64,000 bases of DNA from Nocardioides luteus (GTDB lineage: Bacteria > Actinomycetota > Actinomycetes > Propionibacteriales > Nocardioidaceae). Each line of letters starts with the position of its first letter. Position 1 is the first letter of the stretch. The notes under the pieces were generated by a model. It searched no databases and was not told where the DNA came from. It saw only the letters and a program-made list of their open reading frames with translations. This document shows, in pieces, positions 41,121-49,511 of this stretch. The DNA lies in assembly GCF_000960475.2 (NCBI RefSeq), contig NZ_JZDQ02000008.1:1-64000 (forward strand), written 5' to 3'. The translations under genes were made by a program, and so were the position numbers.

Positions 41121-43823
41121 GTGACCGCGCAGCAGACCCCGCCGTACCCCTCCCACTGGGAGGCGGACGTGCTGCTGCGCGACGGTCGGACGGCTCACAT
41201 CCGGCCGATCCGGTCGGCGGACAAGGACCTGCTGGTCGACTTCTACGACCACCGGGTCAGCGACGAGTCGAAGTACTACCGCTTCTTCTCGCCGATGCCG
41301 CACCTCTCGGCCCGGGACGTCGCGCGCTTCACCGAGGTCGACCACAAGGACCGGGTCGCGTTCATCCTCACCCTGAGGGGCCGGATGATCGCGGTCGGGC
41401 GCTACGACGTGGTCAAGCCCGGCGAGGCCGAGGTCGCCTTCCTCGTCGAGGACGACTACCAGGGGCGCGGGATCGCGCAGATCCTGCTCGAGCACCTCGC
41501 CCAGGCGGGACGCGAGCGTGGGGTCACCAAGTTCACCGCCGACGTGCTCCCCGACAACGCCCGGATGATCCAGACCTTCCGCGACGCCGGCTACAAGGTC
41601 GCCAGCGTCTACGAGGACGGCGTCATCTCGCTGCAGTTCGGGATCGACGTCACCGACACCGCGGTCGGCCGCCTCGCCCTGCGTGAGCACGAGGCCGAGG
41701 CCGCCTCGATCCACCGCTTCTTCAACCCGCGCTCGGTCGCGGTCATCGGCGCCAGCCGGCGGCAGGAGACCGTCGGTCAGGCGCTCGTACGCAACCTGGT
41801 GATCGGTGACTTCACCGGCCGGGTCTACATGGTCAACCCCAGCTCCAGCGCGGTCAGCGGGATGCCCGCCTACAAGAGCGTCCAGGACATCCCCGACGAC
41901 GTCGACGTGGCGATCGTCGCGGTGCCCGCTGACGCCGTGCAGGACGTCGTGCTCGACTGTGCCGCCAAGGGCGTGCACGGGCTCGTGGTCATCTCCAGCG
42001 GCTTCGCCGAGACCGGCGAGGAGGGCCGTCAGCGGCAGCGCCGGCTGGTGAACCTGTCCCGCTCCTACGGGCTGCGGCTGATCGGGCCGAACGCGCTCGG
42101 CGTCATCAACACCGACCCGCAGGTCAGGATCAACGCGAGCCTCGCCCCGACGATGCCGCCACGTGGTCGTGCCGGCTTCTTCTGCCAGTCCGGTGCGCTC
42201 GGCTCGGCGATCCTGGAGAAGGTCAACAACCGAGGCCTGGGCCTCTCCACCTTCGTCAGCGCCGGAAACCGCGCCGACGTCTCCGGCAACGACCTCCTCC
42301 AGTACTGGGAGGAGGACGTCTCGACCGAGGTCGTGATGATGTACCTCGAGTCGATCGGTAACCCGCGGAAGTTCTCCCGGATCGCCCGCCGCGTCTCGCA
42401 GCGCAAGCCGATCGTCGCGGTCCGCTCCGGGCGCACCACCCAGGGTGTGCCTATGGGCCACGCGGTGCGGAAGATCAGCGCCCCGCCGGCGGCCGTCGAC
42501 GCGATGTTCCGCCAGGCCGGGATCATCCAGGTCGACACCCTCGACGAGATGTTCGACGTCGCCCAGCTGCTCGCCCACCAGCCGCTCCCGCGCGGCCGGC
42601 GGGTGGCCATCGTCGGCAACTCCGACGCCTTGGGGCTGCTGGCCGCCGACGCCGCCGTCTCGGTGGGGCTGCAGGTCAACAAGCAGGTCCCGCTGCCCAC
42701 CGAGCCCTCTGCCGAGGACTTCGAGGACGCGCTCGACGCGGCCATCGACGACCCCGAGGTCGACGCGGTGATCTCGGTCTACATCCCGCCGCTCAACGTC
42801 TCCGGCGAGGAGATCGCCAACGTGCTCGCCGCGGTGGGGGAGCAGTCCGACAAGCCGCTGGTCACCAGCTTCCTCGGTGCCGAGGGTGTGCCCGAGCTCC
42901 TGCGCGTCCCCGACGTCGCCGGCTCGACCGCCGGTCGCGGCTCGGTGCCGTCCTACTCCTCGGTGGAGTCGGCCGTGCGCGCGCTGGCCAAGGTCGTGGA
43001 GTACGCGGTGTGGCTGCGCTCCGCCGACGGCGAGACGCCGTGGCTCAGCGCCGAGGAGTGCGACCCGCGGACCGCGCGCAAGATCGTCACCGACGTGCTG
43101 GCCGCGCGCCCCTCGGGTGGCGAGCTGAGTCGTGAGGACCTGACGATGGTGCTGGCGGCGTACGGCATCAAGCTGTGGAACACCCACAAGGTCACGACCC
43201 TCGAGGAGGCGATCTCCGCCGCGGAGGACCTCGGCTGGGACGTCGTGCTCAAGGCGACCGTGGAGAGCGTGCGGGAGCGGCCCGACCAGGCCCACGTCGT
43301 ACGCAACATCGACGACGTCGACGAGATGACCGAGGCCTGGGAGCTGATCACCAGCCGGATCCCGCCCGAGACCGGCGGGTTCGCGGTGCAGCGCACCGCT
43401 CCGCCGGGCGTCCCGGTCACGATCCGGTCGATGGAGGACCCGCTCTTCGGGCCGGTGGTCTCCTTCGGCATCGCCGGGCCGATCACCGAGCTGCTGGCCG
43501 ATCGCGCCTACCGGATTCCGCCGCTGTCGCAGCGCGACGCGGCCTCGATGGTGCGCGAGATCAAGTCCGCGCCGATGCTCTTCGGCTACCGCGGCGGCGA
43601 CATGGTCGATGTCGACGAGATCGAGCGGCTCGTCCTCAAGGTCGCCCAGCTGCAGAACGACCTGCCCCAGATCTCCTCCCTCGACCTGTCCCTGGTCCTG
43701 GTCGGCCTGGAGTACTCCGCCGTCCTCACCGCCAGCGCCAGGGTCGACCTGGTCGCCGACCCGCGGTCCGACTGGTTCGTACGCCGTCTCAACCCTGCGG
43801 TGGGCGACACCCTTCCTGGCTAG
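41121..43823 (+). CDS. Pat-type protein: N-terminal GNAT + acyl-CoA synthetase (NDP-forming)-like
   Basis: A 900-residue protein. The GNAT acetyltransferase is N-terminal (~10-185; FLVEDDYQGRGIAQILLEHL is the acetyl-CoA loop). CoA-binding and succinyl-CoA-synthetase-like domains follow (~205-640; PRSVAVIGASRRQ, GPNALGVINTDP, FCQSGALGSA), then an ATP-grasp domain (~670-890). GNAT-first order is that of actinobacterial Pat enzymes, which acetylate lysines such as those of acyl-CoA synthetases. A TAGATT -10 hexamer at 41109-41114 suggests a leaderless mRNA starting at the GTG. The conserved His of the synthetase part is not claimed. Confidence 0.88.
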   Translation: MTAQQTPPYPSHWEADVLLRDGRTAHIRPIRSADKDLLVDFYDHRVSDESKYYRFFSPMPHLSARDVARFTEVDHKDRVAFILTLRGRMIAVGRYDVVKPGEAEVAFLVEDDYQGRGIAQILLEHLAQAGRERGVTKFTADVLPDNARMIQTFRDAGYKVASVYEDGVISLQFGIDVTDTAVGRLALREHEAEAASIHRFFNPRSVAVIGASRRQETVGQALVRNLVIGDFTGRVYMVNPSSSAVSGMPAYKSVQDIPDDVDVAIVAVPADAVQDVVLDCAAKGVHGLVVISSGFAETGEEGRQRQRRLVNLSRSYGLRLIGPNALGVINTDPQVRINASLAPTMPPRGRAGFFCQSGALGSAILEKVNNRGLGLSTFVSAGNRADVSGNDLLQYWEEDVSTEVVMMYLESIGNPRKFSRIARRVSQRKPIVAVRSGRTTQGVPMGHAVRKISAPPAAVDAMFRQAGIIQVDTLDEMFDVAQLLAHQPLPRGRRVAIVGNSDALGLLAADAAVSVGLQVNKQVPLPTEPSAEDFEDALDAAIDDPEVDAVISVYIPPLNVSGEEIANVLAAVGEQSDKPLVTSFLGAEGVPELLRVPDVAGSTAGRGSVPSYSSVESAVRALAKVVEYAVWLRSADGETPWLSAEECDPRTARKIVTDVLAARPSGGELSREDLTMVLAAYGIKLWNTHKVTTLEEAISAAEDLGWDVVLKATVESVRERPDQAHVVRNIDDVDEMTEAWELITSRIPPETGGFAVQRTAPPGVPVTIRSMEDPLFGPVVSFGIAGPITELLADRAYRIPPLSQRDAASMVREIKSAPMLFGYRGGDMVDVDEIERLVLKVAQLQNDLPQISSLDLSLVLVGLEYSAVLTASARVDLVADPRSDWFVRRLNPAVGDTLPG

Positions 43824-43857
43824 GCGGCCTGTGGCGGCCCATGGAAGGATGGGGACC

Positions 43858-44442
43858 ATGAGCACCCGCACCGATGATCTCGACCGCGCCGACGACCTGC
43901 GCGCCGAGATCGACCGCACCGGCTACTACCCCGAGGTGGTCGCCGACTGCGTCGCGTCCGCCGTCGCGGGGGAGAAGGTGTCCTCCTTCTTCCTCCACCA
44001 CGAGCCGACCTTCGACCGTGACGAGGTGCGCCGCCACCTCTCCGTGCTGGTGCTGACCCCGACGCGGCTGATCCTGGCCCACACCGACGAGCACGCCGGC
44101 GACGACCTGCTGCCCGAGCCCTACACCTCGACCTCGACCGAGGCCGTGCGCATCGACTCGGTCAACTCCGTCGTGGTGACCCGGATGATCACCAACCCGA
44201 CCAAGGGGTCCAGCAAGCCGGCCGAGGTGGTCATGACCATCGGCTGGGGTGGCGTCAACCGGGTCGACCTGGAGCCCGCGGGCTGCTCGGACCCCAACTG
44301 CGACGCCGACCACGGCTACACCGGCGTCCTCACCCCCGACGACTTCTCCCTGCGCGTCTCGGCCGCCGCCGACGGTCACGACTCGGTCGCCCGCCTGCTC
44401 TCCTTCGCGGAATCGCTCTCGGCTCGCACCCACAACCGGTGA
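43858..44442 (+). CDS. DUF5998 family protein
   Basis: A 194-residue conserved actinobacterial protein of unknown function (DRTGYYPEVVADCVASAVAG, LSVLVLTPTRLILAHTDEHA, GCSDPNCDADHGYTG). The Cys-x4-Cys-x3-His segment may bind metal. The family is usually found next to the phosphodiesterase that follows here after only 7 bases, so the two probably act together. ATG 43858 is preceded by GGAAGGA. Confidence 0.8.
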   Translation: MSTRTDDLDRADDLRAEIDRTGYYPEVVADCVASAVAGEKVSSFFLHHEPTFDRDEVRRHLSVLVLTPTRLILAHTDEHAGDDLLPEPYTSTSTEAVRIDSVNSVVVTRMITNPTKGSSKPAEVVMTIGWGGVNRVDLEPAGCSDPNCDADHGYTGVLTPDDFSLRVSAAADGHDSVARLLSFAESLSARTHNR

Positions 44443-44449
44443 GAGCAGG

Positions 44450-45574
44450 GTGACCGGGTTTCTCGCCCCCGCCTACGGGGAGCGCTCACTGGGTGATGTC
44501 CTGCCGGCGGTCGCCGCCGCCATGGGCGTCCCGTTGGGCACCTCGGAGGCGAGATCCGGTCTCGAGCTTCCGTCGGCGGCTGCGTACGTCGTCTTCCTCG
44601 TCGACGGGATGGGCACCAACCTGCTGCGGCGCTACGCGCACGCGGCGCCGTTCCTGGCCTCGCTGAGCGAGGACCAGGAGGCCGGTACGGCCGGGGTGCC
44701 CTCGACGACGGCCACCAGTCTGACCTCGTTCGGGACCGGGCTGACGCCCGGCGGCCACGGCCTGGTCGGCTACACCTCCCGGATCCCCGGCACCGAGCAT
44801 CTTCTCAACGCGCTGCAGTGGCGCAAGGACGTCGACCCGGTCGAGTGGCAGCCCAACCAGACGGTCTTCCAGCGGCTGGGCGAGGCCGGGGTGCCGGTCA
44901 CGGTGATCAACAAGCGGGCCTTCGGGGGCTCCGGTCTGACCATCGCCGCCCACCGGGGCGCGGAGTTCGTCGGCGCCGACCGGGTGGGGGAGCGGATCGC
45001 CTCGGCCGTGGCGCTGTCGCGGGTGCCGGGATCGCTGACCTACCTCTACGACGGCGACCTGGACTGGACCGGCCACAAGTACGGGGTCGCCTCCTCGCCG
45101 TGGCTGCAGCAGCTCTCCATGATCGACGCCGAGGCCGAGCAGCTGCGCGACGCCCTCGACCCGTCCGTACGCCTGCTGGTGCTCGCCGACCACGGCATGG
45201 TCGACTCTCCCGCCACCTCCCGCACCGACATCGACGACTTCCCCGAGCTGCGCCACGGCGTCGCCCTGGTCGGCGGTGAGGCCCGCTTCCGCCACCTCTA
45301 CTGCTCCCGTGGCGCGGTCGACGACGTGGTCGCGACCTGGGCGGAGACGCTGGGCGACAAGGCCGAGGTGATGACCCGGGAGACCGCGATCCGTCGTGGC
45401 TGGTTCGGACCGGTCACCCCGTCGGTGCTGCCGCGGCTCGGCGACGTCATCGTCGCCTCCCACGGTGAGCATGCGGTGGTCTCGACGAGCCTGTTCCAGT
45501 ACGAGACGACGCTGGTCGGGCTGCACGGGTCCCTGACGCCCGACGAGATGCTCATCCCGCTGCTCGTCTCCTAG
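44450..45574 (+). CDS. Alkaline phosphatase-superfamily nucleotide pyrophosphatase/phosphodiesterase
   Basis: 374 residues, GTG start. VVFLVDGMGTNLLRRYA holds the metal-binding Asp, and VPSTTATSLTSFGTG the nucleophile Thr region. DGDLDWTGHKYG, LLVLADHGMVDS and ASHGEHAVVS give the remaining Asp/His ligands. This is the NPP/PhnA-like branch of the family. There is no signal peptide, so it should be cytoplasmic. It follows DUF5998 closely, an arrangement common in actinobacteria. Confidence 0.88.
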   Translation: MTGFLAPAYGERSLGDVLPAVAAAMGVPLGTSEARSGLELPSAAAYVVFLVDGMGTNLLRRYAHAAPFLASLSEDQEAGTAGVPSTTATSLTSFGTGLTPGGHGLVGYTSRIPGTEHLLNALQWRKDVDPVEWQPNQTVFQRLGEAGVPVTVINKRAFGGSGLTIAAHRGAEFVGADRVGERIASAVALSRVPGSLTYLYDGDLDWTGHKYGVASSPWLQQLSMIDAEAEQLRDALDPSVRLLVLADHGMVDSPATSRTDIDDFPELRHGVALVGGEARFRHLYCSRGAVDDVVATWAETLGDKAEVMTRETAIRRGWFGPVTPSVLPRLGDVIVASHGEHAVVSTSLFQYETTLVGLHGSLTPDEMLIPLLVS

Positions 45575-45594
45575 CCGGGAATGATCCTCGCCAT

Positions 45595-45623
45595 CTAATG
45601 GTTGCTGCATGACTATCCATTAG
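45595..45623. promoter_or_regulatory. CTAATGG inverted repeat (operator candidate)
   Basis: CTAATGG (45595-45601) and CCATTAG (45617-45623), perfect 7-bp arms 15 bases apart, upstream of the leader peptide and PPOX genes. The same half-site CCATTAG recurs at 46343-46349 before the CGNR gene. Confidence 0.5.
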
Positions 45624-45657
45624 GGACACGTGCCGTGTCCGGCGGGAGAGGTGTGTC

Positions 45658-45714
45658 ATGGGCGAGCACAGGATCGAGCACGGATTCGAGCACAGGATCG
45701 AGGGTCGGCGATGA
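45658..45714 (+). CDS. 18-residue leader peptide with internal duplication
   Basis: An ATG at 45658 has an excellent ribosome site (GGGAGAGG, 45643-45650) and encodes MGEHRIEHGFEHRIEGRR. The stop TGA overlaps the ATG of the PPOX gene (ATGA at 45711-45714). The peptide duplicates EHRIE, from a 16-bp direct DNA repeat CGAGCACAGGATCGAG (45663-45678 and 45687-45702). The arrangement suggests translational coupling or attenuation of the downstream gene. Not confirmed as expressed. Confidence 0.45.
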   Translation: MGEHRIEHGFEHRIEGRR

Positions 45715-46337
45715 CCGGGCACTACGGGCAGGTCGCGTTCACGCCACTGGTGGCGGAGCACCAGGCGATCCACGGGAGCGCGGCGGCGTACGCGCGCATG
45801 GCCGAGGTCGACGGCGTGCCGGACCGGATCGGCAGGGCCGAGGCGGCGTTCATCTCGTCGCGGGACAGCTTCTTCCTGGCCACGGTCAGCGAGACGGGGT
45901 GGCCCTACGTCCAGCACCGCGGCGGGCCGCCCGGATTCCTCAAGGTCGTCGACGAGACCACGCTGGGGTTCGCCGACTTCCGCGGCAACCGGCAGTACAT
46001 CACCCGCGGCAACCTCGACCACGACGAACGGGTCTCGCTGTTCCTGATCGACTACCAGCTCCAGGCCAGGATGAAGATCTTCGGTCGCGCGCGGGTCGTC
46101 GAGCCCGAGGACGATCCCGAGCTGGTCGCCTCGCTCGCTCCGGTCGGTCATCCGGCACGGGTCGAGCGCGGGATCCTGATCGACGTCGAGGCGTACGACT
46201 GGAACTGCAAGCAGCACATCCCGCAGCTGGTGCCCCTGGCGGTCGCCCGGAACACCGTCGCGGAGCTGACCGAGCGGATCAGCGAGCTCAAGGCTCAGCT
46301 TGCTGCCGCGCGCGGCGGGCTAACGGCCGAGGCCTAG
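45711..46337 (+). CDS. Pyridoxamine 5'-phosphate oxidase family protein
   Basis: A 208-residue split-barrel flavoprotein-like protein: RDSFFLATVSETGWPYVQHR, GGPPGFLKVVDETTLGFADF, RGNLDHDERVSLFLIDY and KIFGRARVV. It is the FMN-binding PPOX/general-stress-protein-26-like type with an N-terminal helical extension. Substrate unknown. ATG 45711 overlaps the stop of the 18-residue leader ORF. The CGNR regulator follows after 34 bases. Confidence 0.82.
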   Translation: MTGHYGQVAFTPLVAEHQAIHGSAAAYARMAEVDGVPDRIGRAEAAFISSRDSFFLATVSETGWPYVQHRGGPPGFLKVVDETTLGFADFRGNRQYITRGNLDHDERVSLFLIDYQLQARMKIFGRARVVEPEDDPELVASLAPVGHPARVERGILIDVEAYDWNCKQHIPQLVPLAVARNTVAELTERISELKAQLAAARGGLTAEA

Positions 46338-46371
46338 ACTGACCATTAGAACGATGACGGAGGAGACGCCC

Positions 46372-46989
46372 GTGGAGCTGCAGGTGCCGGTGCTGTACCC
46401 GACCCAGCCCCGGGCCGTACGCCTCATGAACACGATCTGGGCCGACCGGACCTCGGTCCACGACTCGCTGGAGAGCAAGGCGCATCTGCGGGCCTGGGCC
46501 GGGGAGGCTGGGCTCGGGCACCACGAGGACCTCGGCGAGCACGACCTGGGCCGGGCGCAGGCGTTGAGGGACGCCCTGCGCCGGCTGGCCGCGGACGTGA
46601 CCGGCGACAGCCGGCCGCACAGCGTCCCGGAGGGGATCGGCGCCGAGGCGGCGCTGGCCGTGCTCAACGAGTTCGTCTCCCACTGCGCGCCGGTCCTGCG
46701 TCACGGCCCGCAGGGTGGCTACGTGCGCGAGTGGCTCACCGACGGCTCCGGCCTGCAGCGCGAGCTGAACCTGGTCGCGCTGGAAGGCTCCGAGCTGCTC
46801 ACCCGGCAGCCGCCCCAGGAGCTGAAGGCGTGCGGCGGCCCGGGCTGCGTCCTCTACTTCGTCCGCGACCACCCCCGGCGTGAGTGGTGCTCCGCGGGCT
46901 GCGGCAACCGGGCCCGGGTCGCTCGCCACTATCGACGGAACACGTCCAGCCACGAGGGTCCCGCCACGCGCCGCGGCGCGGACCACTAG
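46372..46989 (+). CDS. CGNR zinc-finger (ABATE) transcriptional regulator
   Basis: About 205 residues. The N-terminal ABATE-like domain is followed by the C-terminal zinc finger CGGPGCVLYFVRDHPRREWC and CGNRARVARHYRR (Cys-x4-Cys ... CGNR). These proteins are putative stress-linked DNA-binding regulators. Two starts compete. GTG 46372 has GGAGGAGA at ideal distance. ATG 46354 could be leaderless behind TAGACT (46335-46340). A CCATTAG half-site lies just upstream, matching the dyad at 45595, so autoregulation and control of the PPOX gene are plausible. Confidence 0.82.
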   Translation: MELQVPVLYPTQPRAVRLMNTIWADRTSVHDSLESKAHLRAWAGEAGLGHHEDLGEHDLGRAQALRDALRRLAADVTGDSRPHSVPEGIGAEAALAVLNEFVSHCAPVLRHGPQGGYVREWLTDGSGLQRELNLVALEGSELLTRQPPQELKACGGPGCVLYFVRDHPRREWCSAGCGNRARVARHYRRNTSSHEGPATRRGADH

Positions 46990-46999
46990 GCTTCCGCGA

Positions 47000-47656
47000 G
47001 TGGCTGAGCTGACCTTCTGGACCGGGACGATGGACGCGGGGAAGTCGACCCTCGCCCTGCAGACCAACCACAACCACGCGGCACGCGGCAGGGTGGGGCT
47101 CATCTTCACCGCCCACGACCGCTCCGGCGAGGCGGCGGTCACCTCGCGGCTGGGGCTGACCCACGACGCCATCGAGGTCACCGACGACTTCGACTTCTGG
47201 CGCCACGCCGTCGACGCGCTGACCCACGGTGCCCGGATCGACTACCTCATCTGCGACGAGGCCCAGTTCTACACCCCCGAGCAGATCGAGGCGCTGGCCA
47301 AGATCACCGACGAGCTGCAGATCGACGTCTTCTGCTTCGGCATCCTCACCGACTTCCGCACCCGCCTCTTCCCGGGCGCCGCCCGGCTGGTCGAGCTCGC
47401 GGACCGCACCGAGGTGCTGCAGGTCGAGGCGCTGTGCTGGTGCGGCAAGCGCGCCACCCACAACGCCCGGGTCGAGGACGGCGTCATGGTCACCGAGGGC
47501 GACCAGGTCGTCGTCGGCGACACCGACCGTGAATCCGGCACAGCACCCAGCGCGGTCTCCTACGAGGTCCTCTGCCGCCAGCACCACCGCCGCCGCCTGA
47601 CCGCGGCCCGGGCCCAGTCGGTCTCCCTGGTGCCCGAGCCGCTGCCGTTCGGCTGA
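47000..47656 (+). CDS. tdk: Thymidine kinase
   Basis: A 218-residue type II thymidine kinase that phosphorylates thymidine with ATP (salvage). GTMDAGKST is the P-loop, CDEAQFYTPEQ the Walker B/catalytic Glu, and FGILTDFRTRLFPGA the lasso region. CWCGKRATHNAR and the later C-x2-H (LCRQHH) form the structural zinc site. It has a GTG start. It lies in a block also conserved around parC and sepH in other actinobacteria. Confidence 0.93.
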   Translation: MAELTFWTGTMDAGKSTLALQTNHNHAARGRVGLIFTAHDRSGEAAVTSRLGLTHDAIEVTDDFDFWRHAVDALTHGARIDYLICDEAQFYTPEQIEALAKITDELQIDVFCFGILTDFRTRLFPGAARLVELADRTEVLQVEALCWCGKRATHNARVEDGVMVTEGDQVVVGDTDRESGTAPSAVSYEVLCRQHHRRRLTAARAQSVSLVPEPLPFG

Positions 47657-47688
47657 TCGCCGCGCCGCTCGACCGGCGGTAGCGGTGG

Positions 47689-49356
47689 TCAGTGGTTGAG
47701 CGTCGGCATGGGCACGTCGGCGTACCTCGTCCCGACGGCGGCGTTCTGGGTGTCGAGCTGGACGCCGGGGCGGCCGTTCTCGACGACGTACGTCGCGCGG
47801 GTGGAGATCGGGGCGCCGCGGCGCTGGACGTACGGCACCACCCGGAAGTCGCTGGAGAACTCCTCGGGCGTGACCGTGACGCGTACGTAGCCGCGCTGGC
47901 TGTTGAAGAACTTCAGGTGGTCGTTGGCGCGCAGCAGGCTCTCGCCGCCGGTGGTCATGTCGGCGCCGTCGCCGCCGCTGGCGATGGAGGTGCCGACGAA
48001 CTCGCTGCCGACGACGGCCGACTCGGGGTCGTCGTAGTCGGCCAGCAGGTTGCTGGCGTAGTTGTGGTGCCGGTCGCCGGTGATGACGACCAGGTTCTCG
48101 ATACCGCTGGCGCGGGCGCCCGCGAGGAGCCGGTTGCGGTTGGCGATGTAGCCGTCCCACGGGTCCATGTAGAGGGTCTTGGCCTCGGTCTCGTCGAGAT
48201 CGGTCTCGGCCATCGGCGCCTGGTTGGCGAGCACCTGCCAGCGGGCGGTCGAGAGCCGCCAGTTGCGCTGCAGCCACGCCTCCTGCTCAAAACCCATCAT
48301 CGAGCGCGACGGGTCGTAGATGTCCGGCGTCAGGTCCGGGGAGGCGGGGTCGGACCCGTCGCCGTAGGCCTGGTCGTCGCGGTACTGCCGGGTGTCGAGC
48401 ACGTTGAAGTCGACCAGGTCGCCGTAGCGCAGGCTGCGGTAGATCTGCATGTCCGGGCCGTCCGGCAGCGCGCTGGCCCGGAACGGCAGGTGCTCGTAGT
48501 AGGCCTGGAAGGCAGCCGTACGCCGCGGCATCCACAGGTCGCCCTGCGACTGGCTCCGCTCCTCGGGGGTCTCGTCGGCCCAGTTGTTCTCGACCTCGTG
48601 GTCGTCGGGCGCGACCACGAACGCGTGGGCCTGGTGGGCGGCCATCAGGCCCGGGTCGGACTTGTAGAGGCCGTACTGCAGGCGGTAGCGCGCCAGGTCC
48701 AGGGCCTCCCCGCCGACGGCGGGGGAGACCGGCGTGTTGCGCCAGTTGTTCTCGGCGGTGACACCGGACTCGTACAGGTAGTCGCCCAGGTGGAAGACGA
48801 CGTCGAGGTCCTCGTCGGCCAGATGCCGGTAGGCGGTGTAGAAGCCGTGGCTGTAGAGCGCGCAGGAGGCGAAGGCGAAGCTCATCTGGCGAAGCGAGGA
48901 GCCGTACGCCGGGGCCGTCCGGGTGTGGCCGGTCTGGCTGACCTCGCCGGCCGCCATGAAGCGGTACCAGTAGTCGCGGCCGGGGCGCAGGCCCCAGACC
49001 TCCGGGTGGACCGAGTGGCCGAGCTCGGGGGTCGCGGTGACCGTACCGGCCTTCACGACCTTGCGGAACGCCGGGTCCTCGGCGACCTGCCAGCGCACCT
49101 TGAACGGGATGGCCGGCATGCCGCCGAGCCCGTCGGGGGCGAGGGGCTCGGGGGCGAGCCGGGTCCACAGGACGATCGAGTTGGGGAGCGGGTCGCCGGA
49201 GGCGACACCCAGGGTGAACGGGTAGCCCGAGAGCGGCTTGGCTCCCAGGGCCGAGACCGCTTCGGCGGGGATCGAACCGGTCCCCATCATGACGGCTGCG
49301 GCGAGGGTGGATCCGGTCACGAACGTACGTCGGCTCAACGGGACGGGCAGGAGCAT
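47689..49356 (-). CDS. phoD: Alkaline phosphatase D (PhoD family), Tat-exported
   Basis: 555 residues. The N-terminus has a twin-arginine signal (SRRTFVTGSTLAAAVM). FTLGVASGDPLPNSIVLWTR begins the Ig-like PhoD N-domain. The catalytic metallophosphatase domain shows CALYSHGFYTAY, FHLGDYLYE, APDDHEVENNW and VITGDRHHNYAS, the ligands of the Fe/Ca centre. It releases phosphate from phosphodiesters and monoesters outside the cell. No clear Pho box was recognised upstream. Confidence 0.92.
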   Translation of the reverse strand: MLLPVPLSRRTFVTGSTLAAAVMMGTGSIPAEAVSALGAKPLSGYPFTLGVASGDPLPNSIVLWTRLAPEPLAPDGLGGMPAIPFKVRWQVAEDPAFRKVVKAGTVTATPELGHSVHPEVWGLRPGRDYWYRFMAAGEVSQTGHTRTAPAYGSSLRQMSFAFASCALYSHGFYTAYRHLADEDLDVVFHLGDYLYESGVTAENNWRNTPVSPAVGGEALDLARYRLQYGLYKSDPGLMAAHQAHAFVVAPDDHEVENNWADETPEERSQSQGDLWMPRRTAAFQAYYEHLPFRASALPDGPDMQIYRSLRYGDLVDFNVLDTRQYRDDQAYGDGSDPASPDLTPDIYDPSRSMMGFEQEAWLQRNWRLSTARWQVLANQAPMAETDLDETEAKTLYMDPWDGYIANRNRLLAGARASGIENLVVITGDRHHNYASNLLADYDDPESAVVGSEFVGTSIASGGDGADMTTGGESLLRANDHLKFFNSQRGYVRVTVTPEEFSSDFRVVPYVQRRGAPISTRATYVVENGRPGVQLDTQNAAVGTRYADVPMPTLNH

Positions 49357-49464
49357 CGAGGCCTCCGAGAAGGGGTGGGAGAGCTGCCTCCACCCACTTC
49401 ATCGGCGGCGCGTGAACGCCGTCCGTCGCCTGTCCGACACTGGTCGGTCGGCTCCCCAACGCAT

Positions 49465-49491
49465 CACGGACCGGCCGATGGCCGGTCCGTG
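49465..49491 (-). terminator. Terminator hairpin after sepH
   Basis: CACGGACCGGCC-GAT-GGCCGGTCCGTG: a perfect 12-bp stem with 3-nt loop, 20 bases beyond the sepH stop codon. No U-tract, as usual in this GC range. Confidence 0.7.
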
Positions 49492-49511
49492 AACGTGGTG
49501 TGAGGAGTCTG

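Noticed and set aside
40137..43919. 1260-codon minus-strand ORF opposite the Pat-type gene
   Set aside because: Shadow frame: low-complexity Arg/Asp/Gly/Val sequence with no domains, antisense to a gene with clear GNAT, CoA-binding and ATP-grasp motifs.
45687..45710. N-terminal extension of the PPOX protein from an upstream start
   Set aside because: The extension frame is not supported by a ribosome site. The 18-codon ORF in the other frame, with a strong site, explains the sequence better.
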